Shown here one piece after another: positions 34,106 to 43,570 of a DNA stretch of 64,000 nucleotides. Source of the DNA: Paenibacillus sp. (GTDB taxonomy: Bacteria > Bacteroidota > Bacteroidia > Bacteroidales > Muribaculaceae); NCBI GenBank assembly GCA_023663345.1, contig JAMPHR010000002.1:249331-313330 (forward strand). Reading direction: 5' to 3'. The notes beneath the pieces were generated by a model. That model did not search any database. It was given only the letters and a program-made list of their open reading frames with translations, and was not told where the DNA came from. The number at the start of each line of letters is the position of its first letter. Within the stretch, counting starts at the first letter, position 1. The position numbers and the translations under genes are program-made.

Positions 34106-36019
34106 CTATATTTTTAGTTGTAGGTCTTTCTTCACCGGAGGCATACATATGTGCGAGTCGCACACCTGATATGACACGGTGCAAGTGATGGGGCCCGAGC
34201 CGTTGCCGTCGAGAGGGCAGGTATATGTTGCCTCGGTCTCATGGATGGTGGTGCCGGTCTCGCCGAAACGTCCGGGACGGCTTATCTGCCATTCTCCGGC
34301 AGTCAGTCCCTGGGGAAGTGCGAGGTTCACTGCGGTGGGGATATAGGGATCATCGCCGGCTACGTTGGCATAGATATGGTATCCGGGATGTATCTTGAAC
34401 TTCACCACCAGCTGGCGGTTGCCACGGGTATCGCTTATGATATTGGCGGCGGCTGTCACTGGATTGGCATCGCTTGTCTCGGTGCCGGTCGATGCGCTCT
34501 TGTTCTCCTCCACGCGCTTCCTGTACTCGAAGTAATTGTTGCCGGGTACGTCTCCCTCCTCGTTGATCAGGAATTTCCATCCGCCCGATTCTGTGAAGAA
34601 CATTTTGTCCTTGTAGGTCTCATACCATTTTCTCCACTCGGCGGGAGTCTGGAAGTCGGCCATGGTGTAGCGGGCAAGCACACGGTTGGCGCGGTCGGTC
34701 TCCTTGCCCTGCTCGAGCGAGGTGATGGCCTTGTCGAGAAGCTCGTGCTTATAGTTGGGAATACCCCAAGCCTTCACATCCTCATCAAGGAATATATTGT
34801 AGAATCCCTCCGAGTAGAAGTAATCGAAATTGTCCTTGAAGTACTGGGCGTATGCTTTCTCATCGGTGCCGAGCATCGGGAAGAAATTCTTGGCGTAGCG
34901 CTTCACGTAATCCTCGTAGGGGGTAGGCTTGAACTCTCCGGGCTCGCCATATTTGAGTTCTTCCTTCTCTTGCTCGTTCAGTTCCTGGCCGGCAGCCTTC
35001 TTGTCCATTATGGCTTTGTATGCTTCTTTACGTTGCTCGTTCCATTGCTTCTCTCTCTCCATGCGGTCGTTATAGCTGTCCTTGGTCACGAGATATGAGA
35101 TCTCTTTCAGATACTCGCGAGTGGCGATGCGGTCGTTAAACTTGCGGGCCAGAGGCTTCTTACCGTTGAACTTCGAGATATACACCACAGCGTTGGCAAA
35201 CACATCCTTTCCCTCCTGGGTCATGTACAGAGGCGAAGCCGCGAATCCCCAGTGCAGGAAGTTACCGTGACGGCCTATGGCCACGGCATCGAGGGTCTTG
35301 GCGCACACACCGCTCGATATGTACTCGGCATCGGGCGAGTCGGTGTAGCCCCACGGGCGAGCCACCATGCCTACACCAAATCCTTTGTCGGTCTTGTACC
35401 CCTTGGTCTGTACACGCCACATCGGCAATTCGTCGGGCATCTCGCCGTCATAATAGTAGGCGTAGTGGTAAGCGTCCGAGGGGGTGGGACACTTCTCCAC
35501 GTTCAGCTTCACCTTGAACGGGCCCTTGAATATAGGATGATCCTTCACCCAACTGTGGGCCTGGGCATCGAGACACAGGCAATACCAGTCGTTTTTCGAT
35601 CCGTATGCACGGCCCACATTCTCGCCTATCTGGCCTATGGTCACTGTGGCGCAGTCGTAATCATTGGGGAGATATTGGGCGCGTTCATACTTGGTGATGT
35701 TGCCGTTGGCATCCTTCTCCACCACTCGCGGACGTATCGGTTTGGGATTTCCGTCGAGGATAGTCACGTCATATCCTTTCGACATGTCGGCTGTGTATTC
35801 AGCGCCGTTTACGGCAGTCACCGAGGTGAAATAATCCTCGAGCATGTTTTTGAAGGCCTCGGTACGCTCCTTCACGGCGGCATCCTTCTGCTCGGGAGCC
35901 ACCTGATACATGTCGGTCATACCGCCCACGTACAGCACTTTCAACGGCTGTTTCTTGGCCGCGAACGCCAGCGAGCCGGCAAGCCCTACAGCCACGATCG
36001 ATAATAATATCTTTTTCAT
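34106..36019 (-). CDS. Exported ThuA-like protein with a DsbD alpha-like C-terminal domain
   Basis: A 637-residue exported protein (signal MKKILLSIVAVGLAGSLAFA). Residues about 22-310 look like a ThuA/class-I-amidotransferase-like fold: LKVLYVGGMTDMY, YDVTILDGNPKP and FLHWGFAASPLYMTQEGKDVFANAVVYI, the last matching the end of ThuA domains. A charged helical middle follows (330-500). The last 110 residues match the N-terminal domain of DsbD: VVKFKIHPGYHIYANV, then YQVCDSHICMPPV with a Cys pair four residues apart. This combination suggests a redox-active periplasmic partner. It lies 117 bp after susD in the same operon, with a hairpin in the gap. Confidence 0.65.
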   Translation of the reverse strand: MKKILLSIVAVGLAGSLAFAAKKQPLKVLYVGGMTDMYQVAPEQKDAAVKERTEAFKNMLEDYFTSVTAVNGAEYTADMSKGYDVTILDGNPKPIRPRVVEKDANGNITKYERAQYLPNDYDCATVTIGQIGENVGRAYGSKNDWYCLCLDAQAHSWVKDHPIFKGPFKVKLNVEKCPTPSDAYHYAYYYDGEMPDELPMWRVQTKGYKTDKGFGVGMVARPWGYTDSPDAEYISSGVCAKTLDAVAIGRHGNFLHWGFAASPLYMTQEGKDVFANAVVYISKFNGKKPLARKFNDRIATREYLKEISYLVTKDSYNDRMEREKQWNEQRKEAYKAIMDKKAAGQELNEQEKEELKYGEPGEFKPTPYEDYVKRYAKNFFPMLGTDEKAYAQYFKDNFDYFYSEGFYNIFLDEDVKAWGIPNYKHELLDKAITSLEQGKETDRANRVLARYTMADFQTPAEWRKWYETYKDKMFFTESGGWKFLINEEGDVPGNNYFEYRKRVEENKSASTGTETSDANPVTAAANIISDTRGNRQLVVKFKIHPGYHIYANVAGDDPYIPTAVNLALPQGLTAGEWQISRPGRFGETGTTIHETEATYTCPLDGNGSGPITCTVSYQVCDSHICMPPVKKDLQLKI

Positions 36020-36050
36020 GATTAATAATTAAAAGGTTTCAAAAAACAAA

Positions 36051-36085
36051 GTGTCATAATTCCCCTATCTGAGGAATTATGACAC
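36051..36085 (-). other. Intercistronic hairpin between susD and the third gene
   Basis: GTGTCATAATTCC (36051-36063) and GGAATTATGACAC (36073-36085) pair perfectly over a 9-base loop. Hairpins at this place in Sus operons often reduce or stabilise downstream or upstream mRNA; here it could lower expression of the ThuA/DsbD gene. Confidence 0.6.
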
Positions 36086-36136
36086 ATACACAATATTACT
36101 AATAAATAACCATTAAATAATCATTTTATGACTTAC

Positions 36137-37696
36137 TTAATAAGTATTCTGTATCAGCACATTGTCCGAGCGCAGAATATCAACCTCGGGGATCGGCAAT
36201 GCGTAACGGCGGCTCTTGGGCTCGAGCACATGCTCTACCAAAGCATCGTTCATAAGCACGCTCGACGAGGTGTAGGGATAGAACTGGCGACGGATGGTCA
36301 CGTCATCACTCGGATCATCGTTCCAGGCATAACGCTTCAGGTCATACCAGCGTATGGTCAGTGGCATTTCGCGACGGCGCTCGTCGAGCACCTTTTTGAG
36401 TGCATCCGATGCCGAGCCTGTGGGCAGATCGGCGTATGCTTCGGTAGCGATACGGGCTTTGCGCAGATCGTTGAGGGTCTTGATGGCATCGCCGGCATTG
36501 CCTCCGCGGGCCAGACACTCTGCCTTGATCAGCATCATCTCGGCTACGGTGGGGCCTGAGATCAGGTTGTCGTAATAGAACTGGCAATAGCCGTCCGAGC
36601 GTCCTTCCGTGGTTCTTTCGCAGCTACGCAGACCGAAGTCCTCGATCACGAAATAGCGGTAGCGCAGGTCGTTGTCAGGATTTCCGTCCTTGATGTCGCG
36701 GGCGAAAGTGTCGAGCAGATCCTGGCTGGGGATATACCACCATGATGCGTAGCTCATGGTGCGGGCAAACAGCAGCTCCTTCCATTCAAGCAGCTCGGTA
36801 AAGCCGTTTGTACCGTAGAACTGGAGCTTTGTATAAGGATATTTGCACACTATCTGCTCCTCCTCGGGAGTACCGGCATTGATGGTGAAAGTGTCATCAT
36901 TGGTGCTGTAATACATCTCGGCGGGATCGTTGAAATCCTTGAGGGTGTTGTACTCGGCGAGCACCTCTCCGGCATACTTGGCTGCATTGGTGTAATCGCC
37001 CATGTACAGGTAGAAGCGGGCCGCGAAGGCGCGGGCACTCGCTGTGGTTCCGCGCCAGTTCTGCATCTTACCTGCACCGTTGATGAACGGCTTGGTGATT
37101 TTTAGAGCCTCCTGCAGGTCGTTTTCAATGAATGAGAACGTCGCGCCGAGGGGCTGGCGGGCTACTGATTCCTCAAAGCTTGTGGTGGCTCTCAGAGGAA
37201 GTCCGAGATCGTTGGCATTGTCGGCCGACGGGTACAGGCAGTGACACACCGCTAACTGGAACAGCGAGTAGGCGCGCACCAAGTGTGCCTCGGCTTTCAG
37301 ATTGGCTTTCTCGGCCTCTCCCCCGCTCACATTGTCGATATTGGCGAGCACGAGGTTGGCACGGAAGATTTTTCCGAATTCACCGTCCCACAACAGACGT
37401 CCTGAACGCTTGTTGTTGGTGGCCCATGTAAAGTCGTTGAGGTCATCGATCGAGGTCGATCCGGTACGGTGCGACTGTATGTTGGGGGTCAGCCCGTAAT
37501 CGTCCGATGCTAAGAAAGTATAATTTGATTCGGAATAGAATGAGCTGTACGAAGCGAGCAGGGCATCCAGCTGTGAAACCTCGGTGATTGTCTTGCTCGA
37601 ATTCTTGGAGGGATCCTTATCGAGGAAGTCGTCGCAGGCTGTCAGCGCCGGAAGCATCGCCGCAACTCCTATGGATAATAATATATGTTTTTTCAT
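36137..37696 (-). CDS. SusD/RagB-family nutrient-binding lipoprotein
   Basis: Surface lipoprotein that captures a ligand and acts as the lid of its SusC channel. The lipobox is LTAC with lipidated C21, followed by DDFLDKDPSKNSS, the standard SusD opening. TPR-like helices and the closing segment RRREMPLTIRWYDLKRY (about 438-454), then YALPIPEVDI.RSDNVLIQN near the C terminus, are family hallmarks. The 519-residue length is typical. The gene starts 21 bp after susC. With no glycosidase in the operon the ligand is not indicated, and a peptide, glycopeptide or metal ligand is as likely as a glycan. Confidence 0.93.
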   Translation of the reverse strand: MKKHILLSIGVAAMLPALTACDDFLDKDPSKNSSKTITEVSQLDALLASYSSFYSESNYTFLASDDYGLTPNIQSHRTGSTSIDDLNDFTWATNNKRSGRLLWDGEFGKIFRANLVLANIDNVSGGEAEKANLKAEAHLVRAYSLFQLAVCHCLYPSADNANDLGLPLRATTSFEESVARQPLGATFSFIENDLQEALKITKPFINGAGKMQNWRGTTASARAFAARFYLYMGDYTNAAKYAGEVLAEYNTLKDFNDPAEMYYSTNDDTFTINAGTPEEEQIVCKYPYTKLQFYGTNGFTELLEWKELLFARTMSYASWWYIPSQDLLDTFARDIKDGNPDNDLRYRYFVIEDFGLRSCERTTEGRSDGYCQFYYDNLISGPTVAEMMLIKAECLARGGNAGDAIKTLNDLRKARIATEAYADLPTGSASDALKKVLDERRREMPLTIRWYDLKRYAWNDDPSDDVTIRRQFYPYTSSSVLMNDALVEHVLEPKSRRYALPIPEVDILRSDNVLIQNTY

Positions 37697-37717
37697 AATT
37701 GGATACGTTGTGGTGAT

Positions 37718-40700
37718 TTAGAAATGCAACTTAAGTCCGAATGTATACGATGCCTGGAGGCGCGGGCTGCCCTTGCTGAATTCGGGATCCTCGTTCCAGC
37801 CGTTGAAGTACAGGTTCCAGGGATTGTTGGTCTGCACGGTCAGCTGTGCGCCCTTCATGCCGAGTTTGGAAAGGATACGCTTGGGCACATTGTAGCTCAG
37901 GCTGATCTCCTGCACGCGTATGTGGGATGCGTCGGTTGCGAGATACGACAGGTAGGGATAGAAACGGTCCCAGAAATAGTAGCGGTCCTCCACATCCTGC
38001 AGCGGTTGCGGACAATATATGTTGGGGTCGCAGTTCAGGATCTCGTAGTACTTGCTGTTGAGATTGAAGCGCGATCCGGTGGGTGCGGGATAGTTGAAGC
38101 TCTCGCGCATGAACTTGTGGCCGAATTTGCCGGTGAGCAGGAACGAGAAGTCGAAATCATAGATGCGGAAAGTCGAACCGAACGATACATTCCAGGGTGC
38201 CACCTTGGTGCCCATATTGAGACAGTAGCTTGTGCCGTCGCCATAGAGATAGCTGTTGAAGCCTACCTTCTCACCGTTCTCGTAATATACGGTAGGCGAA
38301 TAGAATGGAGATGACTCCGATCCGGTGTTTACAACGCCGGCATACTCGTAGCACCACAGGGTGTTCATATCCTCACCCTCTACCCATGCGCCGCTGCCTC
38401 CGCCTATCAGCTGATAGCCGTAGTGCTGGGCCACCTTGAGCGATTTCACCTCGTTCTTGTTGTAGGAAACGCGCAGATTTCCGGTCCAGGTGATATTGGG
38501 GGTGATGTTCATGGTCGATCCGAGTTCAATCTCAACGCCTCGGTTGAGGATCTCGCCGTTGTTGAGCTTCATGGAGGTCGTGCCGTTCACGGCCGAGATC
38601 TCGCGGGCGGCGATGAGGTCCTGGGAATGTTTGTTGTAGAAGTCGATCTTACCGAAGAGCTTCGAGTTGAAGAGGTTGAAGTCCACGCCTGCATCCCATG
38701 TGCCGGTCTTCTCCCAGCGCAGAGTGGGGTTACCGTAGCTGGCGATTGAACCTGTATATTCACCGGTGATGGTGTTGGGCGATGCCGAGGTGGTGAGCAG
38801 TGGCTTGAATGTGGTGGACTTATCCACGTTACCGTTGTAGCCGTAGGTCAAGCGCAGATTGAGGCGGTTAAGCCATGTCACCTCTTTCAGGAAGTTCTCT
38901 TTGCCGATCTGCCATCCGGCTCCTACCGACCAGAATGGTGCGTAGCGGTAGGCGGGATCATCGGTGATGAGGTTGGATGCATCGGTACGGTAGCTGCCTG
39001 ATACGGTATACTTGCTGTCGTAGGTATAGGATGCGTTGGCAAATGCCGAGAAATAACGGTCAGTCTGGTCTGAGAATGAACTGTTGAGGTAAGAGTTGAG
39101 GTTTACTGAGCCTCCTGTCCATCCTGTTACGCTGGTCTTGCCGGGGATCGAGCCTACGCTCAAGGTCTGGTCATTGTAGCCGAATACACGGGGATAACCG
39201 TAATACTGATAGTGACGGTCGGTGGTCTCTATACCGCCCACTACGGCCACTGAATGTTTGTCGGCGAATGTGTGGTTGAAATTCACCTGGTTACGCACTG
39301 TGAGTACACTGTATTTCGAGCGGCTGCGGTCGAGGAATCCCCCCTTGGGCACATTGAGAGTCACCTTATCGGTGGCTTTGTCCCATGTGCTTGATGTATT
39401 GATGAATTCCCTCACGGTGTATGAGTTCTCATTCATGTAGGTATCATTATGGCTGTCGATCAGCTCATACTGTACCTTGGAGTCGAATGTGAGGCCTTTC
39501 CATATCTTGAATGTGAGGCCTACCTGGGCACGTGCATTCAGTTTGGTCGATTTCTTGTCCTGATTCCAGGAGTCATCCAGCGGATTATAAGTCCAGTCGC
39601 TGTAGGGGAAGTTCTCGGTCGGTACCTTGTTTTCGAGATACCATGCCGAGAAGATATCGTAACGCTCGAGATTTCCGTTCTCGTCTACGAGATTCTCGAA
39701 CGATGCGAGTCCTGGAAGGCCACCGAGCCCGTTGAGTTTCCGGTCAGTGTAATCAAAGTTTCCATTGAAAGTGAAGTCGAGCCACTTGTAGACGCTGGTG
39801 CGGTTGTTGACCGATACCATATACTTGTTGTCGGAATCACCCTTCCAGTGGTCATGGTTGTTTTGATACAGCACTGAGAGCGAGGTGTTGGAGCGCTCGG
39901 TCTGGATATTGATACCGATATTCTGCTGAAGCACCATCGGATTCTGCAGCACATATTTGCGTATCTGGTCGGTGTTGTCGATATTGCGGTAACGGTTGAT
40001 GGCCTGGTTCATCTCCTGCTCGGTGATGTGACCGAGACGGTGCTCGTTGAGCAGGTTGTACACCGAGCTTCCGCCCCAATACTGGCTCGATTCCTCGGGC
40101 CACCATGTTGAAGCTCCCCACTTGTCAAATGTTGCGATCTCGTAATCGATAAGATCGTTGGACGATGTGCGCGACAGGGCGTAGTCAAGATCCATCTTGG
40201 GTGAGATCTTGTAGAAGCCCGAGTAGTCCACGTTGACCACGGTATTCTTGTTGCCCGATCCGGCACCTGCCTTTGTGGTGATGACGATTACACCGTTGGC
40301 CGACTTGGCGCCCCAGATACTTGCGGCGGCGGCGTCCTTAAGCACGGTCACGCTCTCCACGTCGTTGGGGTTGATCGACTCGAATCCGCCTTCGATGGCA
40401 AATCCGTCCACTACGAGCAGAGGAGCGCTGCTAACGTTGAAGCTCGATGTTCCGCGTATCTCGAAAGTGGGGTTGCCATAGAGGTCCTGGGTACTCGAGA
40501 GACCGGCGGCGGCACCCATCAGTCGCGATGCGATATTGCCGGTGGCCTTCTGAAGCTGCTTCTTGTCGATGATGTCAAATGATCCGGTGGCACGCTCCTT
40601 GGAGAGGGTCTGATAACCTGTCACCACGATCTCGTCCAGGCGGTTGTCGCTGTTCATGAGGCGGATTTCCATGTTCTTTCCGGCCGATGCGGTCACATCC

Positions 40701-41029
40701 TGGGTCTTCATGCCCACGTATGACACCACAAGCACACACTTGGGATCATGGGATCCGAGTACAAATTTTCCGTCCACATCAGTGGCGGTACCTTGGTTGG
40801 CGGTTCCCTTGATGAGAATGGTCGCACCGGGGAGCGGTTCTCCCTCTTCGTCTACCACAGTACCTGTGTAGGTGTACTTGGCGGCACTTTTACTGGTCGT
40901 TGTGCTCTGAGCTTGCACATTGGCCGTGAAGCCGGGTATCATCACGGCGATCACTACCGATAGCCGTATAATAGCCGGGAGCATCCCCGATAACGGGAAC
41001 AGACTTGTTGATTTCTTGATAATGCCCAT
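37718..41029 (-). CDS. SusC/RagA-family TonB-linked outer-membrane transporter
   Basis: TonB-dependent importer of 1103 residues. After a signal region (to about 40) comes a carboxypeptidase-like domain, YTGTVVDEEGEPLPGATILI with GTATDVDGKFVL (about 52-92). The plug starts with LDEIVVTGYQ, includes IRGTSSFNVSSAPLLVVDGF (about 188-207) and DVESVTVLKDAAAASIWGAKSANGVIVITTK, the SusC signature. The barrel ends LQASYTFGLKLHF with a terminal phenylalanine. It is first in the operon; SusD and the ThuA/DsbD-like protein follow. Uptake across the outer membrane is driven by TonB; the ligand is unknown. Confidence 0.95.
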   Translation of the reverse strand: MGIIKKSTSLFPLSGMLPAIIRLSVVIAVMIPGFTANVQAQSTTTSKSAAKYTYTGTVVDEEGEPLPGATILIKGTANQGTATDVDGKFVLGSHDPKCVLVVSYVGMKTQDVTASAGKNMEIRLMNSDNRLDEIVVTGYQTLSKERATGSFDIIDKKQLQKATGNIASRLMGAAAGLSSTQDLYGNPTFEIRGTSSFNVSSAPLLVVDGFAIEGGFESINPNDVESVTVLKDAAAASIWGAKSANGVIVITTKAGAGSGNKNTVVNVDYSGFYKISPKMDLDYALSRTSSNDLIDYEIATFDKWGASTWWPEESSQYWGGSSVYNLLNEHRLGHITEQEMNQAINRYRNIDNTDQIRKYVLQNPMVLQQNIGINIQTERSNTSLSVLYQNNHDHWKGDSDNKYMVSVNNRTSVYKWLDFTFNGNFDYTDRKLNGLGGLPGLASFENLVDENGNLERYDIFSAWYLENKVPTENFPYSDWTYNPLDDSWNQDKKSTKLNARAQVGLTFKIWKGLTFDSKVQYELIDSHNDTYMNENSYTVREFINTSSTWDKATDKVTLNVPKGGFLDRSRSKYSVLTVRNQVNFNHTFADKHSVAVVGGIETTDRHYQYYGYPRVFGYNDQTLSVGSIPGKTSVTGWTGGSVNLNSYLNSSFSDQTDRYFSAFANASYTYDSKYTVSGSYRTDASNLITDDPAYRYAPFWSVGAGWQIGKENFLKEVTWLNRLNLRLTYGYNGNVDKSTTFKPLLTTSASPNTITGEYTGSIASYGNPTLRWEKTGTWDAGVDFNLFNSKLFGKIDFYNKHSQDLIAAREISAVNGTTSMKLNNGEILNRGVEIELGSTMNITPNITWTGNLRVSYNKNEVKSLKVAQHYGYQLIGGGSGAWVEGEDMNTLWCYEYAGVVNTGSESSPFYSPTVYYENGEKVGFNSYLYGDGTSYCLNMGTKVAPWNVSFGSTFRIYDFDFSFLLTGKFGHKFMRESFNYPAPTGSRFNLNSKYYEILNCDPNIYCPQPLQDVEDRYYFWDRFYPYLSYLATDASHIRVQEISLSYNVPKRILSKLGMKGAQLTVQTNNPWNLYFNGWNEDPEFSKGSPRLQASYTFGLKLHF

Positions 41030-41176
41030 TGACTAATGATTGGTAATATGATTAATGAATTTTCTGATGTCCATGAGTTATTGTAAAGCGGAAGGAAATG
41101 ACGATTGGTCTATCCTATTTTAGATAAATTCACTTTTCAGTGATAATAATTGTTAACTGCAATAAAACTCTTTTTG

Positions 41177-41184
41177 CAAATTTA
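41177..41184 (-). promoter_or_regulatory. -7 element of the susC operon
   Basis: TAAATTTG on the minus strand matches TAnnTTTG and predicts a leader of about 140 bases. No -33 TTTG is seen, which suits a promoter that needs an activator or alternative sigma factor. Confidence 0.45.
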
Positions 41185-41493
41185 GACTAAAAATATGTGA
41201 ATAAGGGTGCTTGGTATGATTAATAAATGTTAAAAACGGGGGGGGGTAATTCTAATATTCTGTTAATGAAATAATTGCAAAACCACTCATAATTCCCCTA
41301 ATCATATTTATAGATAATGCGTTAGCAAAAATATAAATGTTAATTAAATGTTAAATTTAATTTTGATAAAAATAGCCTCCCATATTATATTGTCCGGTTG
41401 TTGGCAGTGATTTATTCTACTGTCCATGCCGTTGCGTAGAAGATGTTTTTGGCATCTTGGATGAAAAATCCTTGTCAATAATCCACGTTCCGG

Positions 41494-41525
41494 TTTGTGG
41501 GGGAGGAGTATTTTCATTAATTTTG
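41494..41525 (+). promoter_or_regulatory. Promoter of the 41.5-49.3 kb operon
   Basis: TTTG (41494-41497), 20 bases, then TAATTTTG (41518-41525): a full consensus match ending 27 bases before the first start codon. Confidence 0.8.
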
Positions 41526-41552
41526 CCATATTGAACCGAAACCTACACACTG

Positions 41553-43556
41553 ATGACTGATTTCAATTATATACACGTAGCTTTCCGAGGCGAAGTCCAG
41601 GGCGCCACACGCACCCTCTACTCCTATTCCCCGGCGGGTAGCGACATCGATCCGCAATGGAACACCAACATGGTGGAGCCGGGCGCGGCGGTGAAGCGAT
41701 TCCTTAATGCCAACGAGTGCTACGTACTCCAGCAGTCCGAGCTGGGCCATTACATCTCCCTCATAACCCGCAACACCGTATCCCCCGAAAAGGGATTCAT
41801 GATGATATCTCTCCTCATCGACAATGGATGCTCTCTCACCGGCCGTCAGGTGCTCAACACCTTTGCCGGACTCAAAAAAGCTTTCATTGAGGAGGATAAC
41901 CTCACCGACGAGGCCCTTGAGACCGTGCTACTCGAGGCCGGTGTGCCCCGCGAGCCACGTATGCTCGAGGCCTGGCGCTACACTGCCGACGAGACCCCGG
42001 TCGACGACATGGGCGAGGCTGCCTACCGCACCTATATCTCGGTCCAGGAGCTGGAGTCCATCTTCTCTTTCCCCGGACAACCCGAGTATGCCGGCTACCG
42101 TTGCATCCTCATTGTCTCGGCCACCACATCCCTGCGGCCCGGTGTCAAGATGCCCCGCATCACCATCCCCATACGCAAGCAGTATGGCGTGGTGTGCCCC
42201 GAGGGGGTCACAGCCTCGGCCTCGCTTGTCTATGACGGCGACCGCCTCACCCTTACCTACGAGAAAGAGGGCTTCAACACTCACACCGAGACAGTGGTTG
42301 TGGGCAATCCCGCGTCCTATATTAAATATGAGGGATCAACCATACATGTCCGCACAGCAGCCCAGACCGGCATACGCTTCGTGCGCCGTGTCCCCATCAA
42401 GGTCCTCTCCGTCAAGGGTGTGCCCCTCAATGGCTACACCATCTCGGTCAACGGCCACTCGGTGAGCACCGCCGACCCCTTCATCGAATTTACCGAGCGT
42501 GATCTCGTGCCCGACGGCGACGTGGAGATCCAGGTGGCCTCCAACAACTACCGCCCTCTCAAGCTCAAGAAACCATCCTCCGAGATGCTTGTCACCGAGG
42601 AGCTTTCCCTCGAGCTTCAGCCCGTGGAGCAGGGAGTGACCCTGCGCCTCGATTTCGGCGATGGCCGTGTGTTCGAGCAGCAGATCATGATTGAGAAGAA
42701 CACCCCCGAGTACAATCGTCTCCACTCGGGCAACTTCCACGGCTTCCGTGCCCACCGTCAGGTCACTACCGACAATTCCGAGGTCTACAATGTGGACGTG
42801 CGCCTCACCAATCCTCCTGTGGCCCCCAATTTCGAGACCTCTCGTTCCGAGTCTGCTACCGATGTAAAGAAGAAGGCTCCCAAGTTTGTCAACGTCTCCG
42901 ATGAGGCTGCCGATGAGCGTCCGCGCATCGATGCCACCGTCCCCCGGCGCGATGATACCCCCGATGATCCCGACCTTGACCGCACCGATGACGAGGACGA
43001 TGAGGAGCCCCGCGCACGTTCCTACAAGCGCAAGGCCATGAAATGGCTCGGTATAGGCATAGGCTTGATAGCCGCTGTTGTTGCCGTGACTCTTCTTCTC
43101 CCCGAGGGCAACGATCTCGATGCCACTCCCGCCGATCAGAGCGGTATAACCTCGGAACAGGCCGACTCCGTAGCCTCTGCCGCCGTGGCTGTGGTCCCCA
43201 TGACCCCTGAGGAGGCCGCTGATGCCGAGTATCTCAACGGAAATGCCGCCTGGGTGCTCAACAAGCTCCAGAGCCCCATGGGTCAGGCGCTTGCCCAGGC
43301 TCTCACCGAAGGCAATCTCGATGCCCTCGCCAACAATGACTATTTTGCCGTCAAGGGCCGTTGCACCAATGAGCAGGCTCTACAGATTGTCGACATGGCT
43401 TGGAAAGCCATCGGCTCGCCCAATCAGCGTGGCAACGAGCGCAAGATGCGTGCCGCCGTGCAGAACGGCCAGGTGGTGCTCCGCGACATGGTAAACTCGC
43501 TGGCCAAGGTGCGCCCCTCCGAGAATATCAACACCCGTCCTCTCCCTCAGAAATAA
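41553..43556 (+). CDS. Unrecognised single-pass membrane protein, first gene of the operon
   Basis: A 667-residue protein without a signal peptide. Residues 1-130 form a compact domain (IHVAFRGEVQGATRTLYSYS, ELGHYISLITRN, GFMMISLLIDNG). Residues about 280-345 read like a PEGA-type beta domain (VPLNGYTISVNGHSV, VEIQVASNNYRPLKL). A very acidic linker (about 460-490) leads to basic residues and one transmembrane helix at about 499-517 (LGIGIGLIAAVVAVTLLL). A 150-residue segment follows, ending in a helical domain. The most likely topology is a large cytoplasmic N-terminal part with the small C-terminal part outside. I do not recognise the family. SufE follows 14 bp downstream. Confidence 0.6.
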   Translation: MTDFNYIHVAFRGEVQGATRTLYSYSPAGSDIDPQWNTNMVEPGAAVKRFLNANECYVLQQSELGHYISLITRNTVSPEKGFMMISLLIDNGCSLTGRQVLNTFAGLKKAFIEEDNLTDEALETVLLEAGVPREPRMLEAWRYTADETPVDDMGEAAYRTYISVQELESIFSFPGQPEYAGYRCILIVSATTSLRPGVKMPRITIPIRKQYGVVCPEGVTASASLVYDGDRLTLTYEKEGFNTHTETVVVGNPASYIKYEGSTIHVRTAAQTGIRFVRRVPIKVLSVKGVPLNGYTISVNGHSVSTADPFIEFTERDLVPDGDVEIQVASNNYRPLKLKKPSSEMLVTEELSLELQPVEQGVTLRLDFGDGRVFEQQIMIEKNTPEYNRLHSGNFHGFRAHRQVTTDNSEVYNVDVRLTNPPVAPNFETSRSESATDVKKKAPKFVNVSDEAADERPRIDATVPRRDDTPDDPDLDRTDDEDDEEPRARSYKRKAMKWLGIGIGLIAAVVAVTLLLPEGNDLDATPADQSGITSEQADSVASAAVAVVPMTPEEAADAEYLNGNAAWVLNKLQSPMGQALAQALTEGNLDALANNDYFAVKGRCTNEQALQIVDMAWKAIGSPNQRGNERKMRAAVQNGQVVLRDMVNSLAKVRPSENINTRPLPQK

Positions 43557-43570
43557 CATATTACTACACA

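Larger units (their letters stand above)
41030..41552. other. Divergent control region with a G9 tract
   Basis: An AT-rich spacer of 520 bases between the leftward susC operon and the rightward five-gene operon. It holds the susC -7 box (41177-41184), the full rightward promoter (41494-41525) and a run of nine G at 41238-41246, striking in AT-rich DNA. No open frame in it has gene-like features. A weak hairpin-like stretch lies at about 41430-41470 (GAAGATG...GGCATCTTGG). Confidence 0.65.
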
